DNA of 34,824 nucleotides from assembly GCA_964639225.1 (NCBI GenBank), contig CAZXCK010000029.1, positions 1 to 34,824 on the forward strand. The letters run 5' to 3'. The translations under genes and the position numbers were made by a program. The stretch is from CAZXCK01 sp964639225 (GTDB taxonomy: Bacteria; Chloroflexota; Anaerolineae; Aggregatilineales; Phototrophicaceae). The notes under the pieces were generated by a model. That model searched no databases, was not told the origin of the DNA, and saw nothing but the letters and a program-made list of their open reading frames with translations. Numbering within the stretch: position 1 is the first letter of the stretch; the number at the start of each line of letters is the position of its first letter. Shown one piece after another: positions 23,860 through 32,387 of this stretch.

Positions 23860-23890
23860 CAAAGAGACCGCCATATTGACGGTCTCTTTG
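23860..23890 (-). terminator. Intrinsic terminator after the FHA-receiver gene
   Basis: CAAAGAGACCG and CGGTCTCTTTG form a perfect 11-bp stem with a 9-base loop, 26 bases after the gene's stop. The 3' arm ends TCTTTG and is followed by TCTTG, a modest U-rich stretch. The following promoter begins 3 bases later, so termination and initiation are tightly packed. Confidence 0.7.
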
Positions 23891-23916
23891 GGCAGACTAT
23901 ATAGGGGAATTCGGAT

Positions 23917-24786
23917 TTATTGCCCCATCTGCGGCAAAATCTTGGTAAAACTGCGGATTAATTCGTCAACGCCGACCGGTTTGCTGAGGAACACATCGAC
24001 TCCAGCGTCGATGGCCTGCCCCATCTGATAACCGCCCACCGCGCCGCTGACCACCACAATCGGCATGTCATCGCCGCCGCGTTCGCGCATCAGGCTCACG
24101 AAATCCAGGCCAGAGCGATTGCCCAGGATCAGCTCGGTGACGACCGCCTGCGGCATGTTCTCTTCGGTGATGTAAAGCGCCTCGTCGATGTTGGTCGTCA
24201 TCATCACCGTAAAGCCGGCCTGCTCTAAAACGGTGCTGATCGTCTGGGCGACATGCGTATCTTCTTCCAGAATCAGCACACGCTGGCCGCTGCCCAGAAT
24301 GGGGATATCGACATCGGCGTAGGGATGATTATTCTTTTCGTAGCTGCTGGGCGTCAGCACAAAGATCACCTGGAGTTGCAGGCGTCCCAGCATCAGCACG
24401 TCGCCGTGACGCAGCACATAGTCGCGGTCGGGCATCAGACGCTCGCCGTTGAGATAAGTCCCATTGACGCTGTGCAGATCGCGGACCGTCATGCGGCTGT
24501 TGCGCGCCGAAATGGCCGTGTGCTGCCGAGATACGCCCAGCAGATGCGCGTTGAATGGTTCCAGGTCGATATCAGGATAAGCCAGCCGGTCACGGTCCAT
24601 ACGACCGATCACCATCGCCTCGCGGACCTGCACCTGCAACACGGATGGCGTACCCACCAGACGCAGTTCGATCACCCAGGGGACCAGGTAGTCCAGCGGA
24701 CCGGTACCACGCCGGGGGCGTTTGGCGTGCGTGTCGTCAACATCCAGCATGCGGGTGGCCGCTACGCCCTTCTTTTGCTCAACCAT
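23917..24786 (-). CDS. FHA domain - receiver domain protein with Glu at the phospho-acceptor site
   Basis: 289 residues. After a charged, likely flexible N-terminus (1-30), residues 35-140 are an FHA domain, a phosphothreonine-binding module. Marks are GRMDRD at 61-66, SRQHTAI at 86-92 and SVNGTYLNGERL at 106-117. After a linker, residues 168-288 are a response-regulator receiver fold: RVLILEEDTHV with acidic pocket E175/D176, VVVSGA with S247, and FLSKP with K269. The phospho-accepting Asp is replaced: AVVTELILGNRSGLDF has E218 where the Asp should be. Glu there often mimics the phosphorylated state, so this is probably a pseudo-receiver. No DNA-binding domain or kinase is fused. It has its own promoter, RBS (AAGGA) and terminator, lying just upstream of the ribosomal superoperon. 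Partners unknown. Confidence 0.88.
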   Translation of the reverse strand: MVEQKKGVAATRMLDVDDTHAKRPRRGTGPLDYLVPWVIELRLVGTPSVLQVQVREAMVIGRMDRDRLAYPDIDLEPFNAHLLGVSRQHTAISARNSRMTVRDLHSVNGTYLNGERLMPDRDYVLRHGDVLMLGRLQLQVIFVLTPSSYEKNNHPYADVDIPILGSGQRVLILEEDTHVAQTISTVLEQAGFTVMMTTNIDEALYITEENMPQAVVTELILGNRSGLDFVSLMRERGGDDMPIVVVSGAVGGYQMGQAIDAGVDVFLSKPVGVDELIRSFTKILPQMGQ

Positions 24787-24829
24787 AACGATTTCCTTGA
24801 CTGAACCATAAGCAAACGCTTGACAGTGG

Positions 24830-24858
24830 ATTCTATGAAAATTGTAAATCCACCTTAA
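24830..24858 (-). promoter_or_regulatory. Candidate promoter of the FHA-receiver gene
   Basis: TTAAGG (24858-24853, 3 of 6) is 17 bases from TAGAAT (24835-24830, 5 of 6 to TATAAT). Start would fall near 24823, about 37 bases before the ATG. It follows the terminator at 24892-24923. The -35 is weak, so an activator or another sigma factor is possible. Confidence 0.45.
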
Positions 24859-24891
24859 CTCAAGTGTAGTTCAGTCTGGCGCACAGTAGCG

Positions 24892-24923
24892 TAAAGAATA
24901 AGCCCCGGCGCGCTGGCCGGGGC
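24892..24923 (-). terminator. Intrinsic terminator after the acyl-CoA dehydrogenase gene
   Basis: On the minus strand GCCCCGGC (24923-24916) and GCCGGGGC (24909-24902) form a perfect 8-bp GC stem with a 6-base loop, followed by TTATTCTTTAC. Stem plus T-rich tail fit a Rho-independent terminator, 30 bases after the stop. Confidence 0.8.
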
Positions 24924-24952
24924 GGGTAATTGGTACTATATACCGCCTGGGA

Positions 24953-26125
24953 CTAGCGGCGGTACAGCTCGCGCACGATGATATTGCGCTGAATCTCGCT
25001 GGTGCCTTCGTAAATCTGGAAGATTTTCACGTCGCGCAGCAGCTTCTCCACCGGGTATTCCTTCATATAGCCGTAACCACCGAAGACCTGCACCGCCTCG
25101 ACGGCGGCGCGTGTCGCCATATCGGCGGCGAAGGCTTTGGCGTAGGCTGGCACCTTCGGATTGGCGATGCCTTCATCGACCTGCCAGGCGGCCTGCCACA
25201 CCAGCAGCCGCGACGCCTCGTAGTGGATGGCCATATCCGCCAGCTTGTGACCGATGGCCTGATGCTGGGCGATAGGCACGCCGAACGCCTCGCGCTCGCC
25301 GGCATATTTGACCGATTCTTCCAGCGCGCGCCGCTGCAGACCGACCGCCGCCGCCGCTACACCGGGCCGGCTGTGGTCAAAGACCTTCATCGCCAGGTAG
25401 AAGCCAGCGCCTTCCTGCCCGATCAGGTTCTCCGCCGGGACTTCGACATTCTCAAAGACAATCTCCGCCGTGTCCGAAGCGCGCTGGCCGATCTTGTCGA
25501 ACTTTTTGCCCACACTCACGCCCGGCATGTCGCGCTCGATGACAAAGCAGCTCATCCCCTTATGGCCGGCGCCGGGATCGGTTTTGGCGAACACAGTGAA
25601 GAAGTGCGCGTGGCTGGCGTTGGTGATGAACGTCTTGGAGCCGTTGATAATGTACTTGCCGTCTTTCTTCTCGGCGCGTGTCTCGATGCCGACCACGTTA
25701 GAACCAGCGGCGGCCTCAGTCACGCCATACGAGACGAACTGCTGCTGGTCCATCAGGCGCTCGCCCAGCCAGTAGGCTTTCTGCTCTTCGCTGCCCGCCA
25801 GAATAATCGGCAGCGCGCCCAGGTTGTTGGTCGAGATGCTGGTGCTGATACCCGTGCAGCCGTAACCCAGTTCCTCGGCAACCAGGCACTCCTCGAACAC
25901 CGTCGCGCCCACACCGCCATAAGCATCGGGGATGTTCATGTTGACGATACCCAGCTCAAACGCCTTCTCGAATATCTCCTGCGGGAAGCGCGCCTCGTGG
26001 TCGTGCTCCTCGGCTGCGGGGATAATCTCTTTGGCGGTAAACTCCCGCGCCATCTTTTGCAGCATTTTCTGGTCTTCGGTGAGGTAAAAGCTAACGCCGG
26101 CGGCCTGTTTTGATAAATCAACCAT
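24953..26125 (-). CDS. Acyl-CoA dehydrogenase, short/medium-chain type
   Basis: 390 residues. An FAD enzyme that introduces the alpha-beta double bond into acyl-CoA, the first step of beta-oxidation or branched-chain amino-acid breakdown. YGVTEAAAGSNVVGIETRAEKK and YIINGSKTFITNA form the FAD/acyl site. MSCFVIERDMPGVSVGKKFDKIGQRASDTAEIVFENVEVP is the middle barrel, and FGGYGYMKEYPVEKLLRDVKIFQIYEGTSEIQRNII holds the catalytic base E373. The common TEPGAGSD is TEAAAGSN here. I chose ATG 26125 (GGAGA 8 bases upstream) over TTG 26140. Single-gene unit with its own promoter and terminator. The exact substrate cannot be told from sequence. Confidence 0.9.
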   Translation of the reverse strand: MVDLSKQAAGVSFYLTEDQKMLQKMAREFTAKEIIPAAEEHDHEARFPQEIFEKAFELGIVNMNIPDAYGGVGATVFEECLVAEELGYGCTGISTSISTNNLGALPIILAGSEEQKAYWLGERLMDQQQFVSYGVTEAAAGSNVVGIETRAEKKDGKYIINGSKTFITNASHAHFFTVFAKTDPGAGHKGMSCFVIERDMPGVSVGKKFDKIGQRASDTAEIVFENVEVPAENLIGQEGAGFYLAMKVFDHSRPGVAAAAVGLQRRALEESVKYAGEREAFGVPIAQHQAIGHKLADMAIHYEASRLLVWQAAWQVDEGIANPKVPAYAKAFAADMATRAAVEAVQVFGGYGYMKEYPVEKLLRDVKIFQIYEGTSEIQRNIIVRELYRR

Positions 26126-26173
26126 GTCTCTTGTCTCCAAAGCATATTTAATCTAATGAGCGTTCGATTGGGA

Positions 26174-26201
26174 ATTATAGCGACGCCGCGTCAGATTGCA
26201 A
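26174..26201 (-). promoter_or_regulatory. Promoter of the acyl-CoA dehydrogenase gene
   Basis: TTGCAA (26201-26196, 4 of 6 to TTGACA) is 16 bases from a perfect TATAAT (26179-26174). Start would be near 26167, some 42 bases before the ATG. It lies in the 117-base gap after mfd, preceded by a T-rich stretch that may end the mfd transcript. Confidence 0.7.
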
Positions 26202-26242
26202 AGAAAAAAGACAGGGTCTTCGTCCCGGAACCCCCCACAGAC

Positions 26243-29200
26243 CTACTTCCCGTAAGCCGCCTGGACGCCCGCCGCCAGCGCGCCCAGCACGTCGAGCAGA
26301 CGCAGCTTCCAGAGCTGATCGTCGTCCAGTGGCAGCGTGACCGCCACCCGCGACACGCTCACATCGTCGCCCAACCGCTGTTCGAGCGCCTGACGGTTTA
26401 TCTCGCCCAGGTACGGCAGCTTGATCTGCACCTGGCTGCCACGCGCCAGAATATGCGTGACTCCGGCGGCCTGCGCCAGCAGCTTGACCTCGATCTGGTA
26501 CAGCAGACCGTCCACGGCCACCGGAAGCTGACCGAAGCGGTCCAGCAGTTCTTCGCGCATGGCGTCGATCTCGGTCTGGCTGTTCAGCCCGGCGATGCGC
26601 CGGTACATTTGCAGGCGTAACGCCATCTCCGGAATCCAGTCGCCGGGCAGGTAGGCGGCCAGCGGCAGGTCGATCACGATGCCCGCTGTCTCGGTGGTGG
26701 CGCTGGTGGATGTCGGCGCGTCGCCCTTCTGGCGCTGCACGGCCTGGCTCAGAAGCTGCGTGTACAGATGCAGTCCCACCGCCGCCACATGCCCCGTCTG
26801 CCGCGTGCTGAGGATGTCGCCCGCGCCGCGCATTTCCAGGTCGCGCACGGCGATCTGAAAGCCTGCGCCCAGGGTGGTGTTTTCGGCGAGCGTCTCCAGG
26901 CGGCTACGCGCTTCCTCGGTGAGCTTACGCGGATGGAAGAAGTAAGCATAGGCCTGCTGCGCGCTGCGCCCCACCCGCCCGCGAAGCTGGTACAACTGCG
27001 CCATGCCGAACCAGTCCGACCGGTCGACGATGAGCGTGTTGGCGTTGGGGATGTCGATGCCGCTCTCGATGATGGCCGTCGACAGCAGCACGTCGTACTC
27101 ACCGCGCGCGAAGGCCGCCATCACCCCTTCCAGCACGCGCTCCGGCATCTGACCGTGCGCGCTGACAATGCGCGCTTCGGGGACAATCTCCTCAAGCTGA
27201 TCGCGCACCGTGTCGATGGTGCGAATCCGGTTGTGGACGACGAACGTCTGCCCACCACGCTCCAACTCACGCAGGATGGCCTGCCGCACCAGTTTTTCGT
27301 CCCATTTACCAGCGTGCGTAATCACTGGCAGGCGTTCTTCCGGCGGCGTCTGAATCATGCTGATGTCGCGCACCCCGGTCAGGCCCATGTACAACGTGCG
27401 CGGAATCGGCGTGGCGGTCAGCGTCAGCACATCGACCTGCGTGCGCAGTTTCTTGAAATGTTCCTTGTGCTTGACGCCAAAGCGCTGCTCCTCGTCGATG
27501 ATGACCAGTCCCAGGTCTTTGAAGGTGATGTCCGCCGACAATATGCGGTGCGTGCCGATGACGACATCCACCTCACCGGACGCGATACGCGGCAGCGCCC
27601 GCTGCTGCTGCTCGCGGGTGCGGAAGCGCGACAACACCTCGACCGTCACCGGGAAAGCCGCCAGCCGGTTGCTGAGAGTCTCGTAATGCTGCTGCGCCAG
27701 CACGGTGGTCGGCACCAGAATAGCGACCTGCTTGCCGTCCATCACCGCCTTGAAGGCGGCGCGCAGCGCGACCTCGGTCTTGCCGTAACCTACGTCACCG
27801 CAGATGAGACGGTCCATCGGCATGGACGTTTCCATATCGGCTTTGACCTCGCGCAGCGCGCGGACCTGGTCCTCGGTCTCCACAAACGGGAACGACGCTT
27901 CCAGTTCGTGCTGCCAGTGCGTGTCGGCATTGTAGGCGTGCCCGCTGGACTTCGTGCGCTCGGCGTATAAAGCCAGCAGTTCGCGCGCCTCTTCCTCGAC
28001 CGCTTTGCGCGCCTTGTTCTTGGTGCGTATCCATTCCGGCTGCCCCAGCCGGTTGAGCGTTGGCGGCGTGTCGCCTGCGCCCACGTAGCGCGTCAGCCGG
28101 TCGGCCTGGTGGATGGGCACGTACAGCAGATCGTTGCTGCCGTACTCCACCAGCAGATACTCGCGCTCGACACCGTCTACTGTGCGATGGCGCATACCGG
28201 CGAAGCGCCCGATACCGTAATCGACATGCACCACATAATCGCCCTCGGCCCAGTCGGCATAGTCGGATTCGGGCGTGCGCCGGCGCTGCGACGTCTTGCG
28301 GCGGCGCGGTTCGGGCCGGTTCCAGCCGTAGATTTCGGCGTCGGTCAGCAGATGCAGCGCGCCGCCGCGCTCGTCGGGGCTGAAGCGCCAACCTTCCTGC
28401 AACGTGCCGTTGATGAACAGCAGTGCGCCATCCGCTGGCGGTTCGGTGACGTCGTTGACGGTGGGCACAAAGGCGCTGGCGTCCTGGTCGTACCACAACT
28501 GAGTCAGCCGTCCGGACTGCTGCGTGATGACCACTGTCCGCTCGCCATCGCTTCGCTGCTGGCGCAGGTCGGTGAGCATGGGCCGCAGTTGACCGCCAAA
28601 GCGTTTGCCCGGCGTAAAGCGCGACCCGAACTCGGCCAGCAGCGGCACATCATCAACGGCTTCCAGGCCCATATACAGCACACGCCGCTCGTTCAGGCTG
28701 GACCATAGCTCGTCGGCGCTCAGGTGCGGGCGCGGGAAGTCTGGCGGGAGCTGCCCGGCGGCGATCAGATCGTCGCGGGTGCGCGCCGCCTGCGCTTCGA
28801 TGTTCTCCACCGTCTCCCGCAGACTATCCACATCCTCGACGACGACCAGCGCATCGACCGGCGCATAATCCAGCAGGCTCACCGGATTGGCGTACATATA
28901 TGGCAGATAATGCTCCAAATAGGGGAAAGCCACGCCGCTGCCCAGCGGGTCGGCGTCGGCGCCAGCGGCGGTCATATCGGCCTCGGCGGGCGGCAGCGAG
29001 GCGAACCAGTCCGCCAGATGCGCCCCCACCTGCGCCGCAAAGACCGGCAGCGCCTCACGCGCCGGGGTGACGGCCACCGCGTCCAGGTTGTGAGCCTGCG
29101 ACCGCTGCGTGGACGGGTCGAACGGGCGCAGCGTGTCGATCTCATCGTCGAAGAAGTCCAGGCGCACCGGCTGGCTTGCCGCCACCGGATACACGTCGAT

Positions 29201-29764
29201 GACGCCACCGCGCCGGCTGAATGTTCCCGGCTCCATCACCAGCGACACCGGCTCGTAACCCAGGCCCAGCCAGTCACTCAGCAGCCGGTCGATGGGCCAG
29301 CGCTGGCCCGGTTTCAGCACCTGTGACCGCTGGCGGAAGGCGCTGCCGGGGATGGTCCGCTGCAGCAGCGCCCGCGCCGACGCCACCACCAGCGACGCCT
29401 CGGCCTGATCGACGCCAGCGGGCGGCATGAGCGCCGCCAGCGTCTCGGCACGGCTGCGGATGACACTCTCCACCCAGGGCGTGCGCTCGTAGAACTGGGA
29501 TGTTGGCTCGGCGTAGTTGAATACCCCCGCGCCGTCCGCACCGGTCCACACCGGGAGCTGCTCGCTGATGTTGTACGCGCGTTTGACCTGCGGCGTGATG
29601 ACGATCACCGGTGCAGGCCAGTCGGCGGCCAGCGCGGCCAGCACAAACGGCCTCGCCGAGCGAATGAGATTCGTATGCAGCGAGTCGCCCTGCTGCAGAC
29701 GCGCCAGCAGTTGCCGGTATATGCGGCTGTCGCGCAATGTGTGGGTAAGGCCGGTCAGCTCCAT
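26243..29764 (-). CDS. mfd: Transcription-repair coupling factor
   Basis: 1173 residues, full length. Mfd removes RNA polymerase stalled at DNA lesions and recruits UvrA. The N-terminal UvrB-like part has GRRGGVIDVYP-type sequence (FSRRGGVIDVYPV). The RNA-polymerase-interacting domain begins near residue 510 with YVVHVDYGIGRFAGM. The RecG-like motor has Walker A GDVGYGKTEVALRAAF near 658, DEEQRFGVKHKE near 756 and LTATPIPRTLYMGL near 785. The TRCF C-terminal domain starts near 1040 (LPGDWIPEMALRLQMYRRI). I chose ATG 29764 (GGTGGAG 8 bases upstream, MELTGLTHTLRDS) over a longer frame that enters pth. It follows pth by 17 bases, the known pth-mfd pair. Confidence 0.97.
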   Translation of the reverse strand: MELTGLTHTLRDSRIYRQLLARLQQGDSLHTNLIRSARPFVLAALAADWPAPVIVITPQVKRAYNISEQLPVWTGADGAGVFNYAEPTSQFYERTPWVESVIRSRAETLAALMPPAGVDQAEASLVVASARALLQRTIPGSAFRQRSQVLKPGQRWPIDRLLSDWLGLGYEPVSLVMEPGTFSRRGGVIDVYPVAASQPVRLDFFDDEIDTLRPFDPSTQRSQAHNLDAVAVTPAREALPVFAAQVGAHLADWFASLPPAEADMTAAGADADPLGSGVAFPYLEHYLPYMYANPVSLLDYAPVDALVVVEDVDSLRETVENIEAQAARTRDDLIAAGQLPPDFPRPHLSADELWSSLNERRVLYMGLEAVDDVPLLAEFGSRFTPGKRFGGQLRPMLTDLRQQRSDGERTVVITQQSGRLTQLWYDQDASAFVPTVNDVTEPPADGALLFINGTLQEGWRFSPDERGGALHLLTDAEIYGWNRPEPRRRKTSQRRRTPESDYADWAEGDYVVHVDYGIGRFAGMRHRTVDGVEREYLLVEYGSNDLLYVPIHQADRLTRYVGAGDTPPTLNRLGQPEWIRTKNKARKAVEEEARELLALYAERTKSSGHAYNADTHWQHELEASFPFVETEDQVRALREVKADMETSMPMDRLICGDVGYGKTEVALRAAFKAVMDGKQVAILVPTTVLAQQHYETLSNRLAAFPVTVEVLSRFRTREQQQRALPRIASGEVDVVIGTHRILSADITFKDLGLVIIDEEQRFGVKHKEHFKKLRTQVDVLTLTATPIPRTLYMGLTGVRDISMIQTPPEERLPVITHAGKWDEKLVRQAILRELERGGQTFVVHNRIRTIDTVRDQLEEIVPEARIVSAHGQMPERVLEGVMAAFARGEYDVLLSTAIIESGIDIPNANTLIVDRSDWFGMAQLYQLRGRVGRSAQQAYAYFFHPRKLTEEARSRLETLAENTTLGAGFQIAVRDLEMRGAGDILSTRQTGHVAAVGLHLYTQLLSQAVQRQKGDAPTSTSATTETAGIVIDLPLAAYLPGDWIPEMALRLQMYRRIAGLNSQTEIDAMREELLDRFGQLPVAVDGLLYQIEVKLLAQAAGVTHILARGSQVQIKLPYLGEINRQALEQRLGDDVSVSRVAVTLPLDDDQLWKLRLLDVLGALAAGVQAAYGK

Positions 29765-29781
29765 CGGGGTCGCTCCACCTG

Positions 29782-30378
29782 TCAGTTGCCGGATGAGGGT
29801 TCGTCGATGCTGCCGTTGAAGCGCGTCATCGCCAGTTCCATGCCATCGGCCAGCCACGCCTCGACGGCGTTAGCAGCGCGCTCGGTGACCAGCCGCGCCG
29901 TGATGACATCATCGCCGAAGAACGGCTGTAAAACATAGGCCGCCGGGTCCATGCGACCTGGTGGCCGTCCGATACCCAGGCGCACGCGGTTGAAGTCCTG
30001 CGTGCCCAGGTGCTGGATGATGCTGCGAATCCCGCGCTGGCCGCCCGCGCCGCCAGTGGGCCGCAGCCGCAGCGTGCCCAGCGGCAGGTCCAGGTCGTCA
30101 TGGACGACGATAAAACGCTCGCGGTCAATCTTGTAGAAGTCCAGCAGAGCACGCACCGCCTCGCCGCTGAGGTTCATGTAGGTCTGCGGCTTGGCCAGCA
30201 GCACCCGCCGCCCGCCGATCATCCCCTCGGCGGTGATGGCCTTGCGCTCGCTTTTGCCGCCGCTGATGCCGTGCCGGTGGCCCAGCTCGTCGATGACCCA
30301 GTAGCCGAAGTTGTGGCGCGTGTTCTCGTATTTGCGGCCTGGATTGCCCAGGCCGACGATCAGGTGACGTTCGCTCAT
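29782..30378 (-). CDS. pth: Peptidyl-tRNA hydrolase
   Basis: 198 residues. It cleaves the ester bond of peptidyl-tRNA dropped from ribosomes. The active-site residues N12 (GLGNPG), H22 (NTRHNFG, general base), N69 (QTYMNLSG) and D94 (VHDDLDLP) are present. The usual GGHNG motif reads GGQRG (Q114, R115), replacing two residues that help hold substrate in the E. coli enzyme. I recall similar motifs from Deinococcus-Thermus relatives, so it is unlikely to be inactivating. The Shine-Dalgarno is weak. The start lies 6 bases after the ABC-transporter stop, so coupling is likely. Confidence 0.95.
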   Translation of the reverse strand: MSERHLIVGLGNPGRKYENTRHNFGYWVIDELGHRHGISGGKSERKAITAEGMIGGRRVLLAKPQTYMNLSGEAVRALLDFYKIDRERFIVVHDDLDLPLGTLRLRPTGGAGGQRGIRSIIQHLGTQDFNRVRLGIGRPPGRMDPAAYVLQPFFGDDVITARLVTERAANAVEAWLADGMELAMTRFNGSIDEPSSGN

Positions 30379-30384
30379 AGTCGT

Positions 30385-32325
30385 TTAGGCGTTGATCTCG
30401 CGCTGGTCGCGGAACTGTGTGTCGTACAGGCCGGCGTACAGGCCGCCGTTGGCCAGAAGCTGCTGGTGGGTGCCCCGCTCGACGATGCGGCCCCGGTCCA
30501 TGACCAGAATCTGGTCCGCCGCCAGGATGGTGCTCAGCCGGTGGGCGATGACGATGCTGGTACGCCCGGCCATCACCGTTTTGAGCGCGTCCTGGATGAG
30601 CGCTTCGGAATGGCTGTCCAGGCTGCTGGTGGCCTCGTCCAGCACCAGAATACGCGGGTCTTTGAGGATGACCCGCGCCAGCGCCAGCCGCTGCTTTTCG
30701 CCGCCGCTCAGGCGATAACCGCGCTCACCGACGACCGTATCGTAACCTTCGGGCAGGCCCATGATGAAGTCGTGGATGTTGGCTGCGCGGCAGGCCGTGA
30801 CAATGTCCGCGTTGCTGGCATCCAGCCGGGCATACAGCAGATTGGTGCGCACGGTGTCATGGAACAGGTAGGTTTCCTGCGTCACCATGCCGATCTGCGA
30901 CGCCAGCGATTCGAGCGTCACATCGCGCAGGTCGATGCCGTCGATCAGCACGCGGCCTTCGCTGGGGTCGTACAGGCGCGGAATCAGATAGGTCATCGTT
31001 GTTTTACCCGCGCCACTGGGACCGACCAGCGCCACCAGTTGGCCCGGCTCGATCTCAAAGCTGATGTCCTCCAGCGCCAGCTCGCGGGCCTGCGTCACCG
31101 GCGCGCCGTTAGCGTGATGCGGCGCATCGCCAGAGAGCACAGCGTCCACCGCGTCGGCATTGTAGCGCCGCACATCGGTCAGCAGATGCGACTCGTCAAT
31201 GGCATAACGGAACGTCACATCGTCAAATGTAAGCTGGCCGCGCACATCCTGAAGCTCGACGGCGTCCGGCTTCTCGTCGATCTCCAGCGGCAGGTCGATG
31301 ATCTCAAAAACACGCTCGAAGCTCACAATCGACGTAGCGAAATCGACCGGCGCGTTGGTCAGCGCCTGTAATGGCCCGTAAAGCTGAGTCAGATAAGCGC
31401 CAAAAGCGACAATCGTACCGATGGTAAATGTGCCGCTGAGGACCAGATGACCACCCACCCAGTAAACCAGCGCCGTGCCGATGGCACTCACCAGGCCGAT
31501 AATCACGAAGAACTGCGCGCCGATCACCGCCCGCTGGATGCCAATATCGCGCACCTTACCGGCGCGTTCGTCGAAGCGCCCGACTTCCTGCCGCCGTCTG
31601 CCGAACAGCTTCACCAGCAGGGCACCGCTGACGTTAAGCGTCTCATTCATCATGGCGTTCATATGGGCGTTGTGGACCATTTGCTCGCGGGCGATCTCGC
31701 GCAGCACGCCGCCAATGCGCCGCGCCATATAGATGAACAGCGGCAGCACCGCCACGCCGACAACCGTCAGCCGCCATTCGAGCGCCAGCATCACCGCCAG
31801 CGTGGCGACAACCGTAATCAGGTTGGTGACAATCTCGACAATCGTATTGCTGATGGCCCGCTGCGCGTCGATGACATCGTTGTTGAGGCGGCTCATCAGT
31901 TCGCCGGTTTTGGTGTTGGTGAAGAAGCGCAGCGACATCTTCTGCAGGTGGTCATACAGCGACACCCGCAGATCGTAGATGACGCCCTCGCCGATGCTGG
32001 CGTTCAGCCGGCGCTGGATCACGCGCAGACCGCCGCTGACCACTGGAATCAGCACCAGCCCCACCGCCAGCCAGTTCAGGCGCGCCACGTCGCCATTGGG
32101 CAGCGTGTTGTCGATCAGATCGCGGAAGATCAGCGGGGTCAGCAACCCCAGCACAGTCGTCGCCAGGATGAGCAGCAGCATACCGATAATGCCCGTCCGG
32201 TACGGCAGCGCGTAGGTCAGCACCCGGCGCAGCAGCGCCCGCGTCACACGCGGCCTTTCCGATTCAGACGAAACGCCGCGCATAAATGAATGTGGCCCGC
32301 CGCCCATTCCCATTCCTAATCCCAT
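30385..32325 (-). CDS. ABC exporter, fused membrane and ATPase domains
   Basis: 646 residues. Residues 1-15 are Gly/Met-rich. Six TM helices (about residues 45-310) form an exporter-type membrane domain, with LRVSLYDHLQKMSLRFFTNTKTGELMSRLNND as the first coupling-helix region. The ATPase domain carries GPSGAGKTT (Walker A, about 435-443), the signature LSGGEKQRLALARVILKDPRILVLDEATSSLD and the H-loop VIAHRLSTI. Between the A-loop Tyr (VTFRY, residue 374) and ALEDISFEIEPG there is an insert of about 40 residues (AIDESHLLTDVRRYNADAV and onward) where most homologues have 5-10. ATG 32325 is chosen (GGAG 8 bases upstream). Substrate unknown; lipid or drug export is typical of the family. Likely a homodimer. 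Confidence 0.93.
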   Translation of the reverse strand: MGLGMGMGGGPHSFMRGVSSESERPRVTRALLRRVLTYALPYRTGIIGMLLLILATTVLGLLTPLIFRDLIDNTLPNGDVARLNWLAVGLVLIPVVSGGLRVIQRRLNASIGEGVIYDLRVSLYDHLQKMSLRFFTNTKTGELMSRLNNDVIDAQRAISNTIVEIVTNLITVVATLAVMLALEWRLTVVGVAVLPLFIYMARRIGGVLREIAREQMVHNAHMNAMMNETLNVSGALLVKLFGRRRQEVGRFDERAGKVRDIGIQRAVIGAQFFVIIGLVSAIGTALVYWVGGHLVLSGTFTIGTIVAFGAYLTQLYGPLQALTNAPVDFATSIVSFERVFEIIDLPLEIDEKPDAVELQDVRGQLTFDDVTFRYAIDESHLLTDVRRYNADAVDAVLSGDAPHHANGAPVTQARELALEDISFEIEPGQLVALVGPSGAGKTTMTYLIPRLYDPSEGRVLIDGIDLRDVTLESLASQIGMVTQETYLFHDTVRTNLLYARLDASNADIVTACRAANIHDFIMGLPEGYDTVVGERGYRLSGGEKQRLALARVILKDPRILVLDEATSSLDSHSEALIQDALKTVMAGRTSIVIAHRLSTILAADQILVMDRGRIVERGTHQQLLANGGLYAGLYDTQFRDQREINA

Positions 32326-32387
32326 AATCACTGCTCCGATGATGTATCTGCTTGAGTCTGATGATAGACGACGCGGCTTAACGCACG

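Noticed and set aside
24820..24848. Plus-strand TTGACA, 17-nt spacer, TGTAAA
   Set aside because: It would read antisense into the acyl-CoA dehydrogenase gene with no plus-strand gene to serve; AT-rich intergenic chance is likely. 5'-end mapping would settle it.
26768..27970. 400-codon plus-strand frame opposite mfd
   Set aside because: Antisense shadow of the Mfd helicase domain.
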